DNA from: Archaeoglobales archaeon
Lineage (GTDB): Archaea > Halobacteriota > Archaeoglobi > Archaeoglobales > Archaeoglobaceae
DNA length: 64,000 nt
Reading direction: 5' to 3'
Assembly: GCA_030055595.1 (NCBI GenBank)
Contig: JASFYH010000004.1
Span: 20,770 to 84,769, forward strand
Shown here: positions 9,654-19,300 of the stretch, one piece after another
How the letters are laid out: each line of letters opens with the position of its first letter
Position numbering within the stretch: the first letter of the stretch is position 1
Made by a program: the position numbers and the translations under genes
The notes under the pieces: model-generated
What the model was told of the DNA's origin: nothing
The model's input: only the letters and a program-made list of their open reading frames with translations
Database searches by the model: none

Positions 9654-10013
9654 TCACTTCTTTAAGCCCTTGAGCTTCTCAACAATTGAAGATAGCTCCT
9701 TTTTTGCATTTCCCTCGTCGATAATCGCTGCAGAAGCACAGTTCACGTCGATCTTGATTGCTTTGCCAATGTCCGCCTTGCTTTTCACGTAAACGTATGG
9801 GATGTTCTTCTCCTCGCACAACAATGGCAGATGGGCTACAACTTCTGGAGGATCAACATCCATCGCAATGTAAACAAGCTTTGCTATCCCTCTTTCTACT
9901 GCCTTTGTTGTCTCGTTCGTGCCTTTTCTTACTTTGCCCGTCTCTCTCGACTTCTCAAGCAGAGCTAAAGCTTCATTCTGCAGATCTTGTGGAACTTCAA
10001 ACCTTATATACAT
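9654..10013 (-). CDS. rpl7ae: Ribosomal protein L7Ae (k-turn RNA-binding protein)
   Basis: This is a 119-residue L7Ae/L30e-fold protein. It is a ribosomal protein and also the primary k-turn binder of archaeal C/D and H/ACA snoRNPs and RNase P. The RNA-binding motif [12 protein letters not shown] and the [15 protein letters not shown] helix/loop are intact. ATG 10013 has a near-perfect SD (GGAGGTGA, 10017-10024 on the complement). It lies head-to-head with gar1, another H/ACA RNP component. Confidence 0.97.
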   Translation of the reverse strand: MYIRFEVPQDLQNEALALLEKSRETGKVRKGTNETTKAVERGIAKLVYIAMDVDPPEVVAHLPLLCEEKNIPYVYVKSKADIGKAIKIDVNCASAAIIDEGNAKKELSSIVEKLKGLKK

Positions 10014-10256
10014 GGATTCACCTCCTTTCTTGCGTCATCATTCATCGGTTCAAAACCCAATGACTTCCGCTATTTTAAGCTTTTTGGTTAGGCATCTTTT
10101 AGTAGAGTCAGAGCATATGAAATTTGTTTTTCCAAGTAATAAATTAACAGGCACTTCTTTGCGATCTTTATTCTAGCCAATGTCAAACATGTCTATTTAT
10201 TTTTTAAAAAGCTACCGAAAAATTTATATATCTACCACGCAAAGTTTATATACTGC
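10014..10256. promoter_or_regulatory. Divergent promoter region rpl7ae / gar1
   Basis: This is a 243-base spacer. On the plus strand, TATA-like aatttatata (10221-10230) lies about 27 nt before gar1 ATG, suggesting a leaderless gar1 mRNA; a second box, gtttatata, sits directly at the start codon. On the minus strand the rpl7ae leader contains the SD and an A/T box further up (taaattaataa). No ORF was supported. A C-box-like ATGATGA in the leader (10035-10041 complement) lacks a partner. Confidence 0.5.
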
Positions 10257-10547
10257 ATGACCAATCTCGGTGCTCTCGGAAGACCCGAAAAACTAACCAA
10301 ATCGGGGATGCTTTTAGTTCGGATTCAACCTACAAACCTTCCAAAAATTGGTGACAAGGTCGTCACAAGGAAAATGGAGCAAGTTGGAATAGTTTACGAT
10401 ATAATAGGTCCAATAATCTCGCCTTACGCGTTAATTAAGCCAAATAAGGTTGTTTATGAGGATCTTTTCGTGGTGAAAGGATATGGTGGAAGTAGAAAAG
10501 GTTCGGGAAAAGGAAGTAGAAAAGGAAGTAGAAAGAAAGGAGATTGA
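10257..10547 (+). CDS. gar1: H/ACA RNP component Gar1
   Basis: This is a 96-residue Gar1, the beta-barrel subunit that binds Cbf5 and helps pseudouridylation by H/ACA guide RNPs. The core ([32 protein letters not shown]) matches the family. The C-terminus is a low-complexity Gly/Ser/Arg/Lys tail ([19 protein letters not shown]), reminiscent of eukaryotic GAR tails. The last 65 bases are also the start of tfb in another frame. TATA spacing suggests a leaderless transcript. Confidence 0.93.
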   Translation: MTNLGALGRPEKLTKSGMLLVRIQPTNLPKIGDKVVTRKMEQVGIVYDIIGPIISPYALIKPNKVVYEDLFVVKGYGGSRKGSGKGSRKGSRKKGD

Positions 10548-11463
10548 GAGAGAAGAAGATATCGAAGTTTGTCCTGAATGTGGTAGCCCGAGGCTTATAA
10601 GAGATTACAGAAGAGGGGAATTTATCTGTCAGGACTGCGGACTTGTGATTGAGGATCAGTATATAGATGCTGGTCCGGAATGGAGAGCATTTGACAGCGA
10701 GCAGAGAGACAAAAGAAGCAGAGTTGGCGCTCCAGTCACCTTCACAATCCACGATAAGGGTTTATCAACGATCATAGACTGGAGCAACAAAGACTACTAT
10801 GGCAAGGCGATCTCGGTCAGGAACAGGGCACAGCTCTTTAGGCTTAGAAAATGGCAACGCAGAATAAGGATCAGCAACGCTACCGAAAGAAATCTTGCAT
10901 TCGCTTTAAGCGAGCTTGACAGAATGGCTTCCGCATTGGGATTGCCCAAGAGCGTTAGAGAGGCTGCGGCTGTGATCTACAGAAAGGCGGTTGAGAAGAA
11001 CCTCATAAGGGGCAGAAGTATTGAAGGTGTCGTTGCAGCTGCTCTTTACTGTGCATGCAGGCAGGCGGGAGTGCCAAGGACTCTTGAAGAGATCGCAGTT
11101 TACTCGAGAGTCGACAGAAAAGAAATTGGAAGAACTTATCGCTTCATAACAAGGGAGCTTGGAATTAAGCTGATGCCCACAAGTCCCGCGGACTACGTTC
11201 CGAGGTTCTGTGCTGCACTGGGACTCAGCGGAGATGTGCAGAGGAAGGCAATTGAAGTTATAAAGAAAGCGGAAGAGAGAGAACTCACGAGTGGTCGCGG
11301 TCCCACTGGGGTGGCTGCTGCAGCGATTTACGTTGCTTCAATTCTGCTTGGCGAAAGAAGAACGCAGAGAGAAGTTGCGGAAGTTGCTGGAGTTACTGAA
11401 GTCACAATAAGAAACCGCTACAAGGAGCTTGCGGAGAAGCTCGGAATTGAAATTATTCTGTAA
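10483..11463 (+). CDS. tfb: Transcription initiation factor TFB
   Basis: This is a TFIIB homologue that recruits RNA polymerase to TBP-bound promoters. The zinc ribbon is CPECGSPRL...CQDCG (residues about 30-52). A B-finger/linker region follows ([19 protein letters not shown]), then two cyclin-like repeats. The protein is 326 aa and intein-free. ATG 10483 (then GTG) is the only usable start before the zinc ribbon, so the highly charged N-terminal extension ([19 protein letters not shown]) is encoded inside the end of gar1 in another frame. Confidence 0.95.
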   Translation: MVEVEKVREKEVEKEVERKEIEREEDIEVCPECGSPRLIRDYRRGEFICQDCGLVIEDQYIDAGPEWRAFDSEQRDKRSRVGAPVTFTIHDKGLSTIIDWSNKDYYGKAISVRNRAQLFRLRKWQRRIRISNATERNLAFALSELDRMASALGLPKSVREAAAVIYRKAVEKNLIRGRSIEGVVAAALYCACRQAGVPRTLEEIAVYSRVDRKEIGRTYRFITRELGIKLMPTSPADYVPRFCAALGLSGDVQRKAIEVIKKAEERELTSGRGPTGVAAAAIYVASILLGERRTQREVAEVAGVTEVTIRNRYKELAEKLGIEIIL

Positions 11464-11518
11464 TTTTATTTTTACATATTTTGAAAAGTATTTTTAAATC
11501 CCGGGAATAGCTAAGGAT

Positions 11519-12037
11519 ATGAAAGAACTTGATCTGATCTTTAGGCGAGTTTCAATTAGGAAGTTTCAGCCTAAGGAAATTGACGAGAAAACGATCAGAC
11601 TGATCTTGGAAGCCGGAAATTCCGCACCTTCTGCGGGGAACTTGCAGGCGAGGGATTTTGTTGTTGTCAGGGATCAGAATATAAAGAATGAGCTCGCTAA
11701 AGCTTCGCTTAGGCAGATGTTTATTGCTCAGGCTCCAGTTGTTGTGGTAGTCTGTGCAAATTATCCAAGGAGCATGAGAGTATACGGCGAGAGGGGAAAG
11801 CTTTACGCTGAGCAAGATGCTACCGCAGCGGTTGAGAACATCTTGCTCGCAGTCACCGCACTAAACCTTGGTGCGGTCTGGGTGGGAGCTTTTGATGAAA
11901 AAAGAGTTTCAGAGATCTTGGGATTGCCAGCACACGTCAGACCGATGGCTATAATTCCAATTGGCTATCCCGCGGAGCAACCTTCAAGGAGAAGCAGATA
12001 TCCGATTGAGGAATTAACGCATTACGAACGCTGGTAA
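11519..12037 (+). CDS. Nitroreductase-family FMN oxidoreductase
   Basis: This is a 172-residue protein with nitroreductase-family signatures. An N-terminal [13 protein letters not shown] contacts FMN phosphate, then come [13 protein letters not shown] and a C-terminal [12 protein letters not shown]. These proteins bind FMN as dimers and use NAD(P)H; the substrate is not predictable. Its last 16 bases overlap the 3' end of the convergent tyrA-pheA gene. A TATA-like tatttttaaat lies about 25 nt upstream of ATG. Confidence 0.88.
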   Translation: MKELDLIFRRVSIRKFQPKEIDEKTIRLILEAGNSAPSAGNLQARDFVVVRDQNIKNELAKASLRQMFIAQAPVVVVVCANYPRSMRVYGERGKLYAEQDATAAVENILLAVTALNLGAVWVGAFDEKRVSEILGLPAHVRPMAIIPIGYPAEQPSRRSRYPIEELTHYERW

Positions 12038-13872
12038 ACATCGAGCTTGTCAATTTCGTCAAAAACGCCAATGATCTTATAGAATGTCGTGCACAACTTT
12101 AAATCCTTAGCATCTTCCTCACTCAGCGGTGCTTCGACTTCAACGAAGAAGACATAGTCTCCAAGTCCTGTCTTTGCGGGTCGGGATTCAAGCTTTCTGA
12201 GATTGAAACCCTTGCGATAAAAGACTTCAAGAACATTCTTCAATGCTCCGGGCTTGTCCTCGACTGCAAAGAAGAGCGAAGTTATTTTTCCTTCCATTTT
12301 TCCTGTTTTTCTCCTGATCATGTAAAATCTTGTAATGTTCCTGTCCCGAAGATCCTGAATCCCTTTTCTCAAAATAACCAATTTGTAAAGCTTTGCTGCG
12401 TTCTCAGAAACGATCGCTGCAGAGAAATCATCAAGTAGCCTTATAGCGTCGCTTGTTGAAGAGGTGTATCTAATTTCTGCATTCGGCAAGTAGTTGTTTA
12501 TGAAACCCAAACACTGTGCTATAGCCTGCGGATGAGAGTAAATGACTCTTATGTCCCCAAATTTGAGCTCTCTTTTTGCTACAAGGCAGTGATTTACTTC
12601 AAGCTTAGTCTCGCCAAAAACCTCGACTTCATGGCTCATGAGTGCATCGAGCACAGGCAAAACAGTTCCATTGACAGAGTTCTCGATTGGCACGATCCCA
12701 TAGTCGACTTCACCGCTCTCGACAAGCTTTATGATCTCGTCTGTGTTTGAGCAATACCTTAGCGGGAGCCTTGAACCAACAACTTTAAGGGCAAGCTCCT
12801 CACTGAAACTTCCCTTTGGTCCGAGAACCGCAACAGTCTTCTTTATACCAAGCATTGAGTATTCTTCTTCCTTGGTCAGCTTCATGATCTTTTCAAAGAT
12901 CTCTTCGACCGCCAATGGATTCAGGTTGGTCTTTTTGATCAATTGCCTGATCTTGTCTTCCTCAACCTCCTTTACCTCGACGGGTTCGTCAATCTCCTTC
13001 TTTTTGTCTGCAATCTTTTTTGCAATTTCGACCCTTCTCTCAAGGAGATGGAGGATCAATGAATCTATAACTTTAAGCGCCCCCCTCATTTTTTCGAGTT
13101 CGCTAAAGTCCTTGGTTATCTTGCAAACCTCAAGCAATAGTTCACTGCTCTCAGCACTTTCTGATTTCTCTCTTAATTTCAAAAAGATCCTTCTAAATTT
13201 CTCTTTATCTTTTATCGCTTCATTAAGTGCTAAAATTTTGCTAACAAATTCCTCTCGATCTTTTTCTGCATTTTTCTGGATCAGGTAGCACATCTCCCAG
13301 TTCTGGGCAAGGAACCTTGCGGATAGCTTTCTAAGAGTGTTGTAGATCTGCGTGCCATAGCTCACGCCTTCGGAAAGATCAGCAAATGCCAGCAATAGAA
13401 AATGAGTGAGCCCCTGAATTTTTGCCATGCTCTTATCGTGTTCTTCAGCGTTCATTTTATTAATCAACGCCCCACTTTTTATAAACTCATTCAATATAAT
13501 TTTTTCTTCCTCTTTTCCAGACTCATGGATCACTATGATATTAGCGAGAGCCATTTCGCTGTCTTTTCCAAACATTGGGTGAATGCTCAGAAAATCAAAG
13601 CCTGATTTTTCAAATTCTGGAATTGAAACACCTTTCACGGAGGCAACGTCAACAAGCAACGCATTCTTTTTAGCTTCGCTCCTTATATGAGCCAAAGCAT
13701 TCCTTATTTCACCCATTGGAGTGCATACAAAGATTACATCGAATTCGGAAATGCTATTAGTCTCTCTTTTCCTTTGATCTACGTCATAGCCCTTCACATA
13801 GTATCCCTTCGAGTAGAAGAAGTCTTTTAACAAAGCTCCAAGATCTCCAACACCATAGATCAGGATCTTCAC
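12022..13872 (-). CDS. Trifunctional prephenate dehydrogenase / chorismate mutase / prephenate dehydratase
   Basis: This single 616-residue chain carries the Tyr and Phe branches from chorismate. It begins with a TyrA NAD-binding domain (GVGDLG at residues 7-12). An AroQ-type chorismate mutase helix bundle follows around 260-340 ([23 protein letters not shown]). The PheA dehydratase starts near 345 ([13 protein letters not shown]) and includes RNITRF. A C-terminal ACT domain has the Phe-binding KLESRP region. Such a TyrA-AroQ-PheA fusion is known from Archaeoglobus fulgidus. Its ATG overlaps the aroD stop. Feedback control through the ACT domain is likely from family knowledge. Confidence 0.95.
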   Translation of the reverse strand: MKILIYGVGDLGALLKDFFYSKGYYVKGYDVDQRKRETNSISEFDVIFVCTPMGEIRNALAHIRSEAKKNALLVDVASVKGVSIPEFEKSGFDFLSIHPMFGKDSEMALANIIVIHESGKEEEKIILNEFIKSGALINKMNAEEHDKSMAKIQGLTHFLLLAFADLSEGVSYGTQIYNTLRKLSARFLAQNWEMCYLIQKNAEKDREEFVSKILALNEAIKDKEKFRRIFLKLREKSESAESSELLLEVCKITKDFSELEKMRGALKVIDSLILHLLERRVEIAKKIADKKKEIDEPVEVKEVEEDKIRQLIKKTNLNPLAVEEIFEKIMKLTKEEEYSMLGIKKTVAVLGPKGSFSEELALKVVGSRLPLRYCSNTDEIIKLVESGEVDYGIVPIENSVNGTVLPVLDALMSHEVEVFGETKLEVNHCLVAKRELKFGDIRVIYSHPQAIAQCLGFINNYLPNAEIRYTSSTSDAIRLLDDFSAAIVSENAAKLYKLVILRKGIQDLRDRNITRFYMIRRKTGKMEGKITSLFFAVEDKPGALKNVLEVFYRKGFNLRKLESRPAKTGLGDYVFFVEVEAPLSEEDAKDLKLCTTFYKIIGVFDEIDKLDVYQRS

Positions 13873-14468
13873 TTTCTCACCCCTAAAAGGCTGAGAATCT
13901 GAATTGCTTCACTAAGCTCGATTTGTCCAGGAGCCTTTTTTGTCCCAACATAGCAGTAAATTAAAGGTGAGCCAAGAAATGCGGAAAAGATCCTCGTGAA
14001 TTTGAAATCCTCGCCCATAAGAAAAGCAACAACGTTTTCATGCTCCAGAAGGAGTTTAACAATTTTTCGCCAGTCTTCAATGCTCTTGCCAAGGGTTGCG
14101 ATCTTGAAATAGTCTCCCCTTTTGTTATCAACCAAGTGTCTTAAGAACTCGTAATTCGGAGTTTCGGTGAAGTTGTGATAGGACTCTATGATCTTGCAGT
14201 CGAAGTGATCAAAATACCGATCTTGAAGGTCGAATTCAAGATCCACAAATTCCGCATCGGTTTTCTTAGCAAAAAGCCTTATTTTTTCAATTCTTTTTTC
14301 CTCGTCCCCCTCGTAAAGTCCGCCATCTTTTTTCCTTCTGCATGTTATTATATATTTGCCTTCTGGAATCTCCGAAAATTCGCCCAAGTCAAGCCTAAGC
14401 TCTACCAGATCCGCCTCTTTTGCCAAATTTAACTCCTGAGAGTTCGAAACAGTCGCAACAAGCCTCAT
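13869..14468 (-). CDS. aroD: 3-dehydroquinate dehydratase, type I
   Basis: This enzyme dehydrates 3-dehydroquinate to 3-dehydroshikimate through a Schiff-base lysine. The family's VELRLDL strand, a conserved ESYHNF region (base histidine) and KIATLGKS (Schiff-base Lys) are visible. The ORF track extends 20 codons further, but ATG 14468 overlaps the DHQ synthase stop and begins with MRLVATVSN, as in the family, giving 199 aa. Confidence 0.93.
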   Translation of the reverse strand: MRLVATVSNSQELNLAKEADLVELRLDLGEFSEIPEGKYIITCRRKKDGGLYEGDEEKRIEKIRLFAKKTDAEFVDLEFDLQDRYFDHFDCKIIESYHNFTETPNYEFLRHLVDNKRGDYFKIATLGKSIEDWRKIVKLLLEHENVVAFLMGEDFKFTRIFSAFLGSPLIYCYVGTKKAPGQIELSEAIQILSLLGVRK

Positions 14469-15430
14469 TTTTCGACCACGAACTCCTCGACCTTTACACC
14501 AAAATGCCTTGCCTTCTCCCCAACCCATACAAGGACTTCATCGCCTGCTTTGAGTTCTGAAACCGACACGTGCTTCCCTTCGGGATTTATCAGCTTTATA
14601 GTCTCCGCATTCTGCAGAATAACACTGCCTTCGACTCCATTGGCTTCTGCAACGATCAAAAGCAATGGTCTTCGCTCGATCTTCACTCTACCGACATGGC
14701 TCTTCCTAACTTCGCCGTCAAACTTGACAACCTCAACCTCGTCCCCCGCTTTAAGCTCAGAGAGGTATCTGGTTTTATCTCCAACCTTAAGATAGGCATT
14801 TACACTCCCCGCATTGACTCTGAATGGTCTTGAAGCCACATACTCACTTTCTTCGCTTTCACTTGCAACGAGAAACATGAATCCCGCTTTGTTGCCAACA
14901 AGCATGCCCTCGCCGACTGACATGATCGAAACGGTGTCAATGCAAACTCTTTCCCCAAGTCCAAGTGGTTTTATTTCTTTTATCTTTGCCCTATTTAGCT
15001 CTATTTTCTCTTTTTCAGCCTTAACAAGCTCGTAGAATTTTCTAAGAGTTTCTCGATTGCCTTTAACTGCAATTCCATCCGCTCCCTTCTCAAGTGTTGT
15101 CAACGCGAGCCGTGCATCTTCAATGCTGTCCACGATCACGATTGCTTTTCCTTTTTTCATCGCTACGATGTTTTCAAGCGGAATCACCTTCCAGTCTGAG
15201 AACTTTAGCACTGCTGTCCGCTTGCCTAAAGCCAATTCTTGATCTCTTGCGGACTTTATTTCAACGATCTCTTCCAAGGGCTGAAGCTCAATTTTTCCGA
15301 GTTTTTTAGCCTTTTCGATGAACTTCTGCTGGATTATTGCACCATCAAAGCCAAGCTCGATCGCGTTCCTTAAATCAGCTTTAACTTCGTCCCAGTTATC
15401 TCCATCTGCCAGCAACCAGATCTCCTTCAT
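14465..15430 (-). CDS. 3-dehydroquinate synthase II (archaeal type)
   Basis: This is a 321-residue archaeal DHQ synthase II, which makes 3-dehydroquinate from 2-amino-3,7-dideoxy-heptulosonate using NAD. It is unrelated to bacterial AroB. Recognisable stretches are WLLADGDNWDEVK at the N-terminus, ERVCIDTVSIMSVGEGMLVG in the middle and RPFRVNAGSVNAY. ATG 15430 lies 35 bases inside the upstream ADH synthase gene, so the two are tightly coupled. Confidence 0.95.
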   Translation of the reverse strand: MKEIWLLADGDNWDEVKADLRNAIELGFDGAIIQQKFIEKAKKLGKIELQPLEEIVEIKSARDQELALGKRTAVLKFSDWKVIPLENIVAMKKGKAIVIVDSIEDARLALTTLEKGADGIAVKGNRETLRKFYELVKAEKEKIELNRAKIKEIKPLGLGERVCIDTVSIMSVGEGMLVGNKAGFMFLVASESEESEYVASRPFRVNAGSVNAYLKVGDKTRYLSELKAGDEVEVVKFDGEVRKSHVGRVKIERRPLLLIVAEANGVEGSVILQNAETIKLINPEGKHVSVSELKAGDEVLVWVGEKARHFGVKVEEFVVEK

Positions 15431-16178
15431 ATTCCATTACCTCTTCAACGCTCATCCCTTCATGGATTATGTGATGCAATGCCTTAGCAATATCTCTTGG
15501 TGAGGGACTGCTAAAAATGTTTCTCCCCACCGCAACTCCGCATGCACCACTTTTCAGTGCACTCTCAACTTTTCTGAGAAGCTCATATTCGCTTTCTTTG
15601 CTCCCACCTGCAATTACAACTGGCACCTTGCAGAATTTGACCACCTGAGTGAATTTTTCAACGTATGGAACCTTTACAAGATCCGCTCCAAGCTCATAGC
15701 CAACTCTCGCAGCCTGAGTTACGGTTTCGGTATTCACCTCTACTTTGCCTCTCGGATAGATCATCGCAAGCGTTGGAATGCCATAGCTGTCCGCAACTTC
15801 GCAAACCTGTCCGAGTTCCTCAAGTTGCCTTCCTTCAGTTTGGCTTCCAATGTTCACGTGCACGCTAACCGCATCCGCTCCAACGGCAATTGCATTTTCA
15901 ACGCTTGAAACAAGCCTTTTGTCATTCGGATCCTGACTGAGACTTGTTGAGGCGCTTAGATGAACGATCAATCCAATTTCCAGCTCAGCAATGATTCTTG
16001 AGTGCTTCACCACTCCCTTGTGAAGAACTACCGCATCTATATAATCGCTTACTGCTCTCAATGTTTCCTCAACGTTTTCTAGCCCGCTTTCAACTTTGCT
16101 TACTCCATGGTCCATTGGCATAATTAAAGTCCTTCCGTTTCGCAGTATTCTTCGCAATCTCCTTAATTTCCCAATCAT
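15396..16178 (-). CDS. 2-amino-3,7-dideoxy-D-threo-hept-6-ulosonate synthase (class I aldolase-like)
   Basis: This is the first enzyme of the archaeal route to 3-dehydroquinate, a class I fructose-bisphosphate-aldolase homologue that condenses aspartate semialdehyde with a sugar phosphate fragment. Its family signatures are MPMDHGVSK near the N-terminus, a Schiff-base lysine in GADLVKVPYV and VVIAGGSKESE. The ORF track begins at GTG 16187, but that GTG is inside the SD GAGGTG. ATG 16178, six bases after the SD, gives 260 aa and overlaps the stop of a short leader ORF. It is the head gene of the aro operon. Confidence 0.93.
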   Translation of the reverse strand: MIGKLRRLRRILRNGRTLIMPMDHGVSKVESGLENVEETLRAVSDYIDAVVLHKGVVKHSRIIAELEIGLIVHLSASTSLSQDPNDKRLVSSVENAIAVGADAVSVHVNIGSQTEGRQLEELGQVCEVADSYGIPTLAMIYPRGKVEVNTETVTQAARVGYELGADLVKVPYVEKFTQVVKFCKVPVVIAGGSKESEYELLRKVESALKSGACGVAVGRNIFSSPSPRDIAKALHHIIHEGMSVEEVMEYEGDLVAGRWR

Positions 16179-16231
16179 ATAAAACACCTCTTATATTTAT
16201 AGAGCATAGAGCCATACACAGACAGAGCCAC
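16175..16231 (-). CDS. Candidate 18-residue Tyr-rich leader peptide of the aro operon
   Basis: A short ORF (MALSVYGSMLYKYKRCFI) starts with GTG at 16231 and is preceded by a perfect SD, GGAGGTG, at 16239-16245 with 7-nt spacing. Its TGA overlaps the ATG of the first aro gene, and codons 14-16 contain that gene's own SD. Three Tyr codons and one Phe codon in 18 positions are striking upstream of a Tyr/Phe biosynthesis operon. The ORF, its SD and the overlap are seen directly. Regulation by ribosome stalling or reinitiation is inference. Confidence 0.55.
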   Translation of the reverse strand: MALSVYGSMLYKYKRCFI

Positions 16232-16267
16232 TGCAAAACACCTCCTTTAGTATCTAAACCTATAGCA

Positions 16268-16321
16268 CCAGCTAAACCTAAAATCGAAACTATATGCGAA
16301 TGTTTGCGATGGTTTAGCTGG
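16268..16321 (-). promoter_or_regulatory. Long hairpin in the 5' leader of the aro operon
   Basis: CCAGCTAAACC and GGTTTAGCTGG form a perfect 11-bp stem. It is extended inside by ATCGAAAC (16283-16290) and GTTTGCGAT (16302-16310) with one bulged base, around an 11-nt loop. On the minus-strand transcript a second GGTTTAG (16260-16254) follows the hairpin and could pair with the same 5' arm, so two exclusive folds are possible. It lies just after the expected transcription start. Confidence 0.55.
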
Positions 16322-16345
16322 CATCGATCTGTGTTGTAGCAACAG

Positions 16346-16353
16346 TATATAAA
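16346..16353 (-). promoter_or_regulatory. TATA box of the aro operon
   Basis: The minus strand reads AAAAAATTTATATACTG here. TTTATATA fits an archaeal TATA box and would place transcription start about 25 nt downstream, near 16322-16327, directly at the base of the leader hairpin. That gives a leader of about 145 nt before the ADH synthase ATG, unusually long for this genome. Confidence 0.5.
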
Positions 16354-16372
16354 TTTTTTCTAACTCTCAAAA

Positions 16373-19300
16373 TTAGTTTATCTTCCTGATCTCCTCATAT
16401 AGCTCCCTGAGAGCTTCAAGAGATCCCAGCTTTCCACTCTCTATCATATCCATCTTTTCTTCCAAAGATCTGGTTCTGCTCTCGGAAATGAATTGTGCAT
16501 AATTCGAGATCAGAAAATCGTAAACAGTGATCCCATCTTTTGTCGGAATGAGCCTTCCATTTTTCTCTATAATGTAGTGTCGAGCGAAGAGTTTCTCGAG
16601 GATCGTAGCGTATGTAGAGGGTCTTCCAATTCCTTTTTGCTTCATCAAATTTATGAGATCCGCCTGAGTTAAAAGGTGCATGGACGGGATCTTTCGGATT
16701 TCTGCCTGAACCTTAAATTTTCCTTCTTTGAGTTCCTTTTTTACCCAAACCGACTTGTAAAGTTCGTAAGCTCTTCCTTTTGCCTCAACAATTCTCTCCT
16801 CCTCGAATGACTTTCCGTTTGCGGTAATTCGATATCTCTTTACCCGAACTTGGTAATCATTACATTGAGAAGCTATGAATCTTCGAAAGATCAGATCGTA
16901 GAGGGCAAAATGAGGCCATCTGAACCCTTCGATGTCCAAAACCCCTTCCTCGATCAGTCTCTCCAAAGTAGCCCTATCGACAGCTCTTGTTGGTCGAATG
17001 CACTCATGAGCTCCTTCAGAGAACCATTCTCTACCTCTAAAATCTTCGCCAAGATATTCCTTGGCAATTCTCATCCCGAATTCGCTAACCCTTGTTGAGT
17101 CCGTGCGGTGATAAGTTATAAGTCCGTTTTCGAATAGCTCTTGTGCAATTTCCATTGCCTGCTTTGCTGAGATCTTTAGAATCGTGTTTGCATCGAATAA
17201 AAGCGAGTTTGTTGTGTAAGGAGGCATAGGTATGCGAGTCTCCATTTTGTCTTCCAAAAGCTCAACACATACTTCGACCTCTTTTTTATCCAAATCTATA
17301 TATATTTCAAGTTCTGGAATAAAAGCTAAGCTTTTCTTAGTCTTTTGAGCTCTGAAACTCTCAATGATCCATCCTAAAGCGGGAGTTTGAGCTCTACCGG
17401 CGGATAAATGCTTCTTATTGAAGTAATTCTGAACTTTCTGGCTTAAAACAAAGCCGATCCATCTGTCCTCTATTCTTCGAACGATCTGAGCCTTTAATAA
17501 GTTTTCATTAAGATCTCTAAGGTTATTCAGCGCGTTTGTTATCGCTCTTCTTGTGATCTCATGAAACTCCGCTCTCTTGATCTCTCCACATAAAAGGTTG
17601 CCAAGATCCCAAGCGATCTTCTCCCCTTCCGCATCGGGATCTGTTCCAATGATCACAAAATTTGTTTCTCCCGAAAGTTTTCTCAAAGTGGAGATCCTGC
17701 TTAACGAATCATCCAAATCATTCGAATTACATTTCGGACATTTTTCCTCATCAACGAATTGATTTCCACATTTTTTACACTTCTTTATTGTCCCATAGAT
17801 TGGTATGAATTTCTCAAATGTCGTAAGAACACCGTAATAACCCCTTCTTGCTACAAGATCAGTTATGTGCCCAAGAGTGGCGGTTATTAGTAGGAGATAC
17901 TTCTCACTCGGCACTTCGTAAATTGGAATTGAGTTTACAAACCTTATGCTCGGCTTTCCAAAAAATCTCGCTATTTGTTTAGCCTTGGTAGGACTCTCCA
18001 CGATTAGAAGAGCGGGTTTAATTGGCTCAAATTCCTCCTCTTTTTTCTTTCTGCTCTCTTCTATCTCTTTTCTCAGTTTTTCCAGATCTACAGAGGACAA
18101 AGGAGCAAAGTTTATGTCGTAATATCCCGCTCTCCGGATAAAAGCTCTGAGAATTTCTGAGTCTTCTTCAAAAACGAAACTTGCCCCCTTTGTGAGTCCC
18201 TTGGCATGTAGCCTTGAAGTTCTTCCCGAAGCTTGCAAATAGGTTCTAATGTCTGGAAAAATCACTTCACCTTTTCGAACCACGAGATCCTCAACATTGA
18301 TTTTACTCTCTGAAATTACTTCCTTTAAAGCACTTCTAAGTTCCTTTTCGATTTTTTCTACAAATCTAAGCTTTGGAATGAAGTTCTCCAACCTTCTATC
18401 TTCTCTTAAGGTTAGAGTGAGCACTTTAATGATCGAAAGCGGAGCGGTGTCAAGATCCTGAATTTTCACTCTATGCACGGGGCATCCAATAAAGAGAGCA
18501 TATCTGATCCTCTCAGGCAGATCTAAACCTCTCACGAGGATCCCATAGTAATGTGCGGTGCCTATAAGATAGTCGAGCTCGCCCTTTGAAAAAAGCTCGA
18601 GATCCTTCGAATTTTTTGAGGTTACAATTCCAATTCTAAATCGCTTTCTAAGACTTTCATAAATTTTCTCACACTCTTCAACACCCCTCGCATACATTAT
18701 TCCCCCTGATCCAAGTTTGGCAAGTATACTCTCAAGATCTTCAAATTTTTCCACGACAACGTCTTCAATGTTTCTTATATAAAAATGCGAAGAGCCTATG
18801 CTGAAGTTAAGGAACTTCCTGAAAAGTTCCGCCTTTCTCCCAACTTTTGCTGTTGCGGTAGAGACTACAAGCGAACCTTTCTTACCTTTTTCAATTCCAA
18901 GCAAGCTTAAGATCCTTTCCACATTTTTCGAGGTTTTGAGAATTGCGTCGACATCGTCGACAAATATAAAATCGAACGTTAAATCTCTTATTTTTTCGAA
19001 ATTTTTGGCAAGAAACTGAGCGGTAGTTATCAAAATCCTGAATTCATTAATTTTCTCGAAAAAAGCTTCCTTGTCCTTAAGATCCGCGTAATAAAATCCT
19101 ATTGGAAATTTTCCCCTGTCGTTGAGAGTTAATTCAAAACCAGCTTTTTCAGCATACGATCTCAAATTCTTCACAGCTTGATTAACCAAAACAGAGGTTG
19201 GAGAAATTATATAACATCTTTTTCCATTCATTGCCAAAAACAGCGAAATTGCAAGCCCAAAAGAGGTCTTTCCAATACCAGTAGGAGCGGTTAAAGCGAA

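Noticed and set aside
10035-10041. C-box-like ATGATGA in the rpl7ae leader (minus strand), suggesting L7Ae autoregulation through a k-turn
   Set aside because: No matching D box or tandem G-A partner strand could be placed, so a k-turn is not supported.
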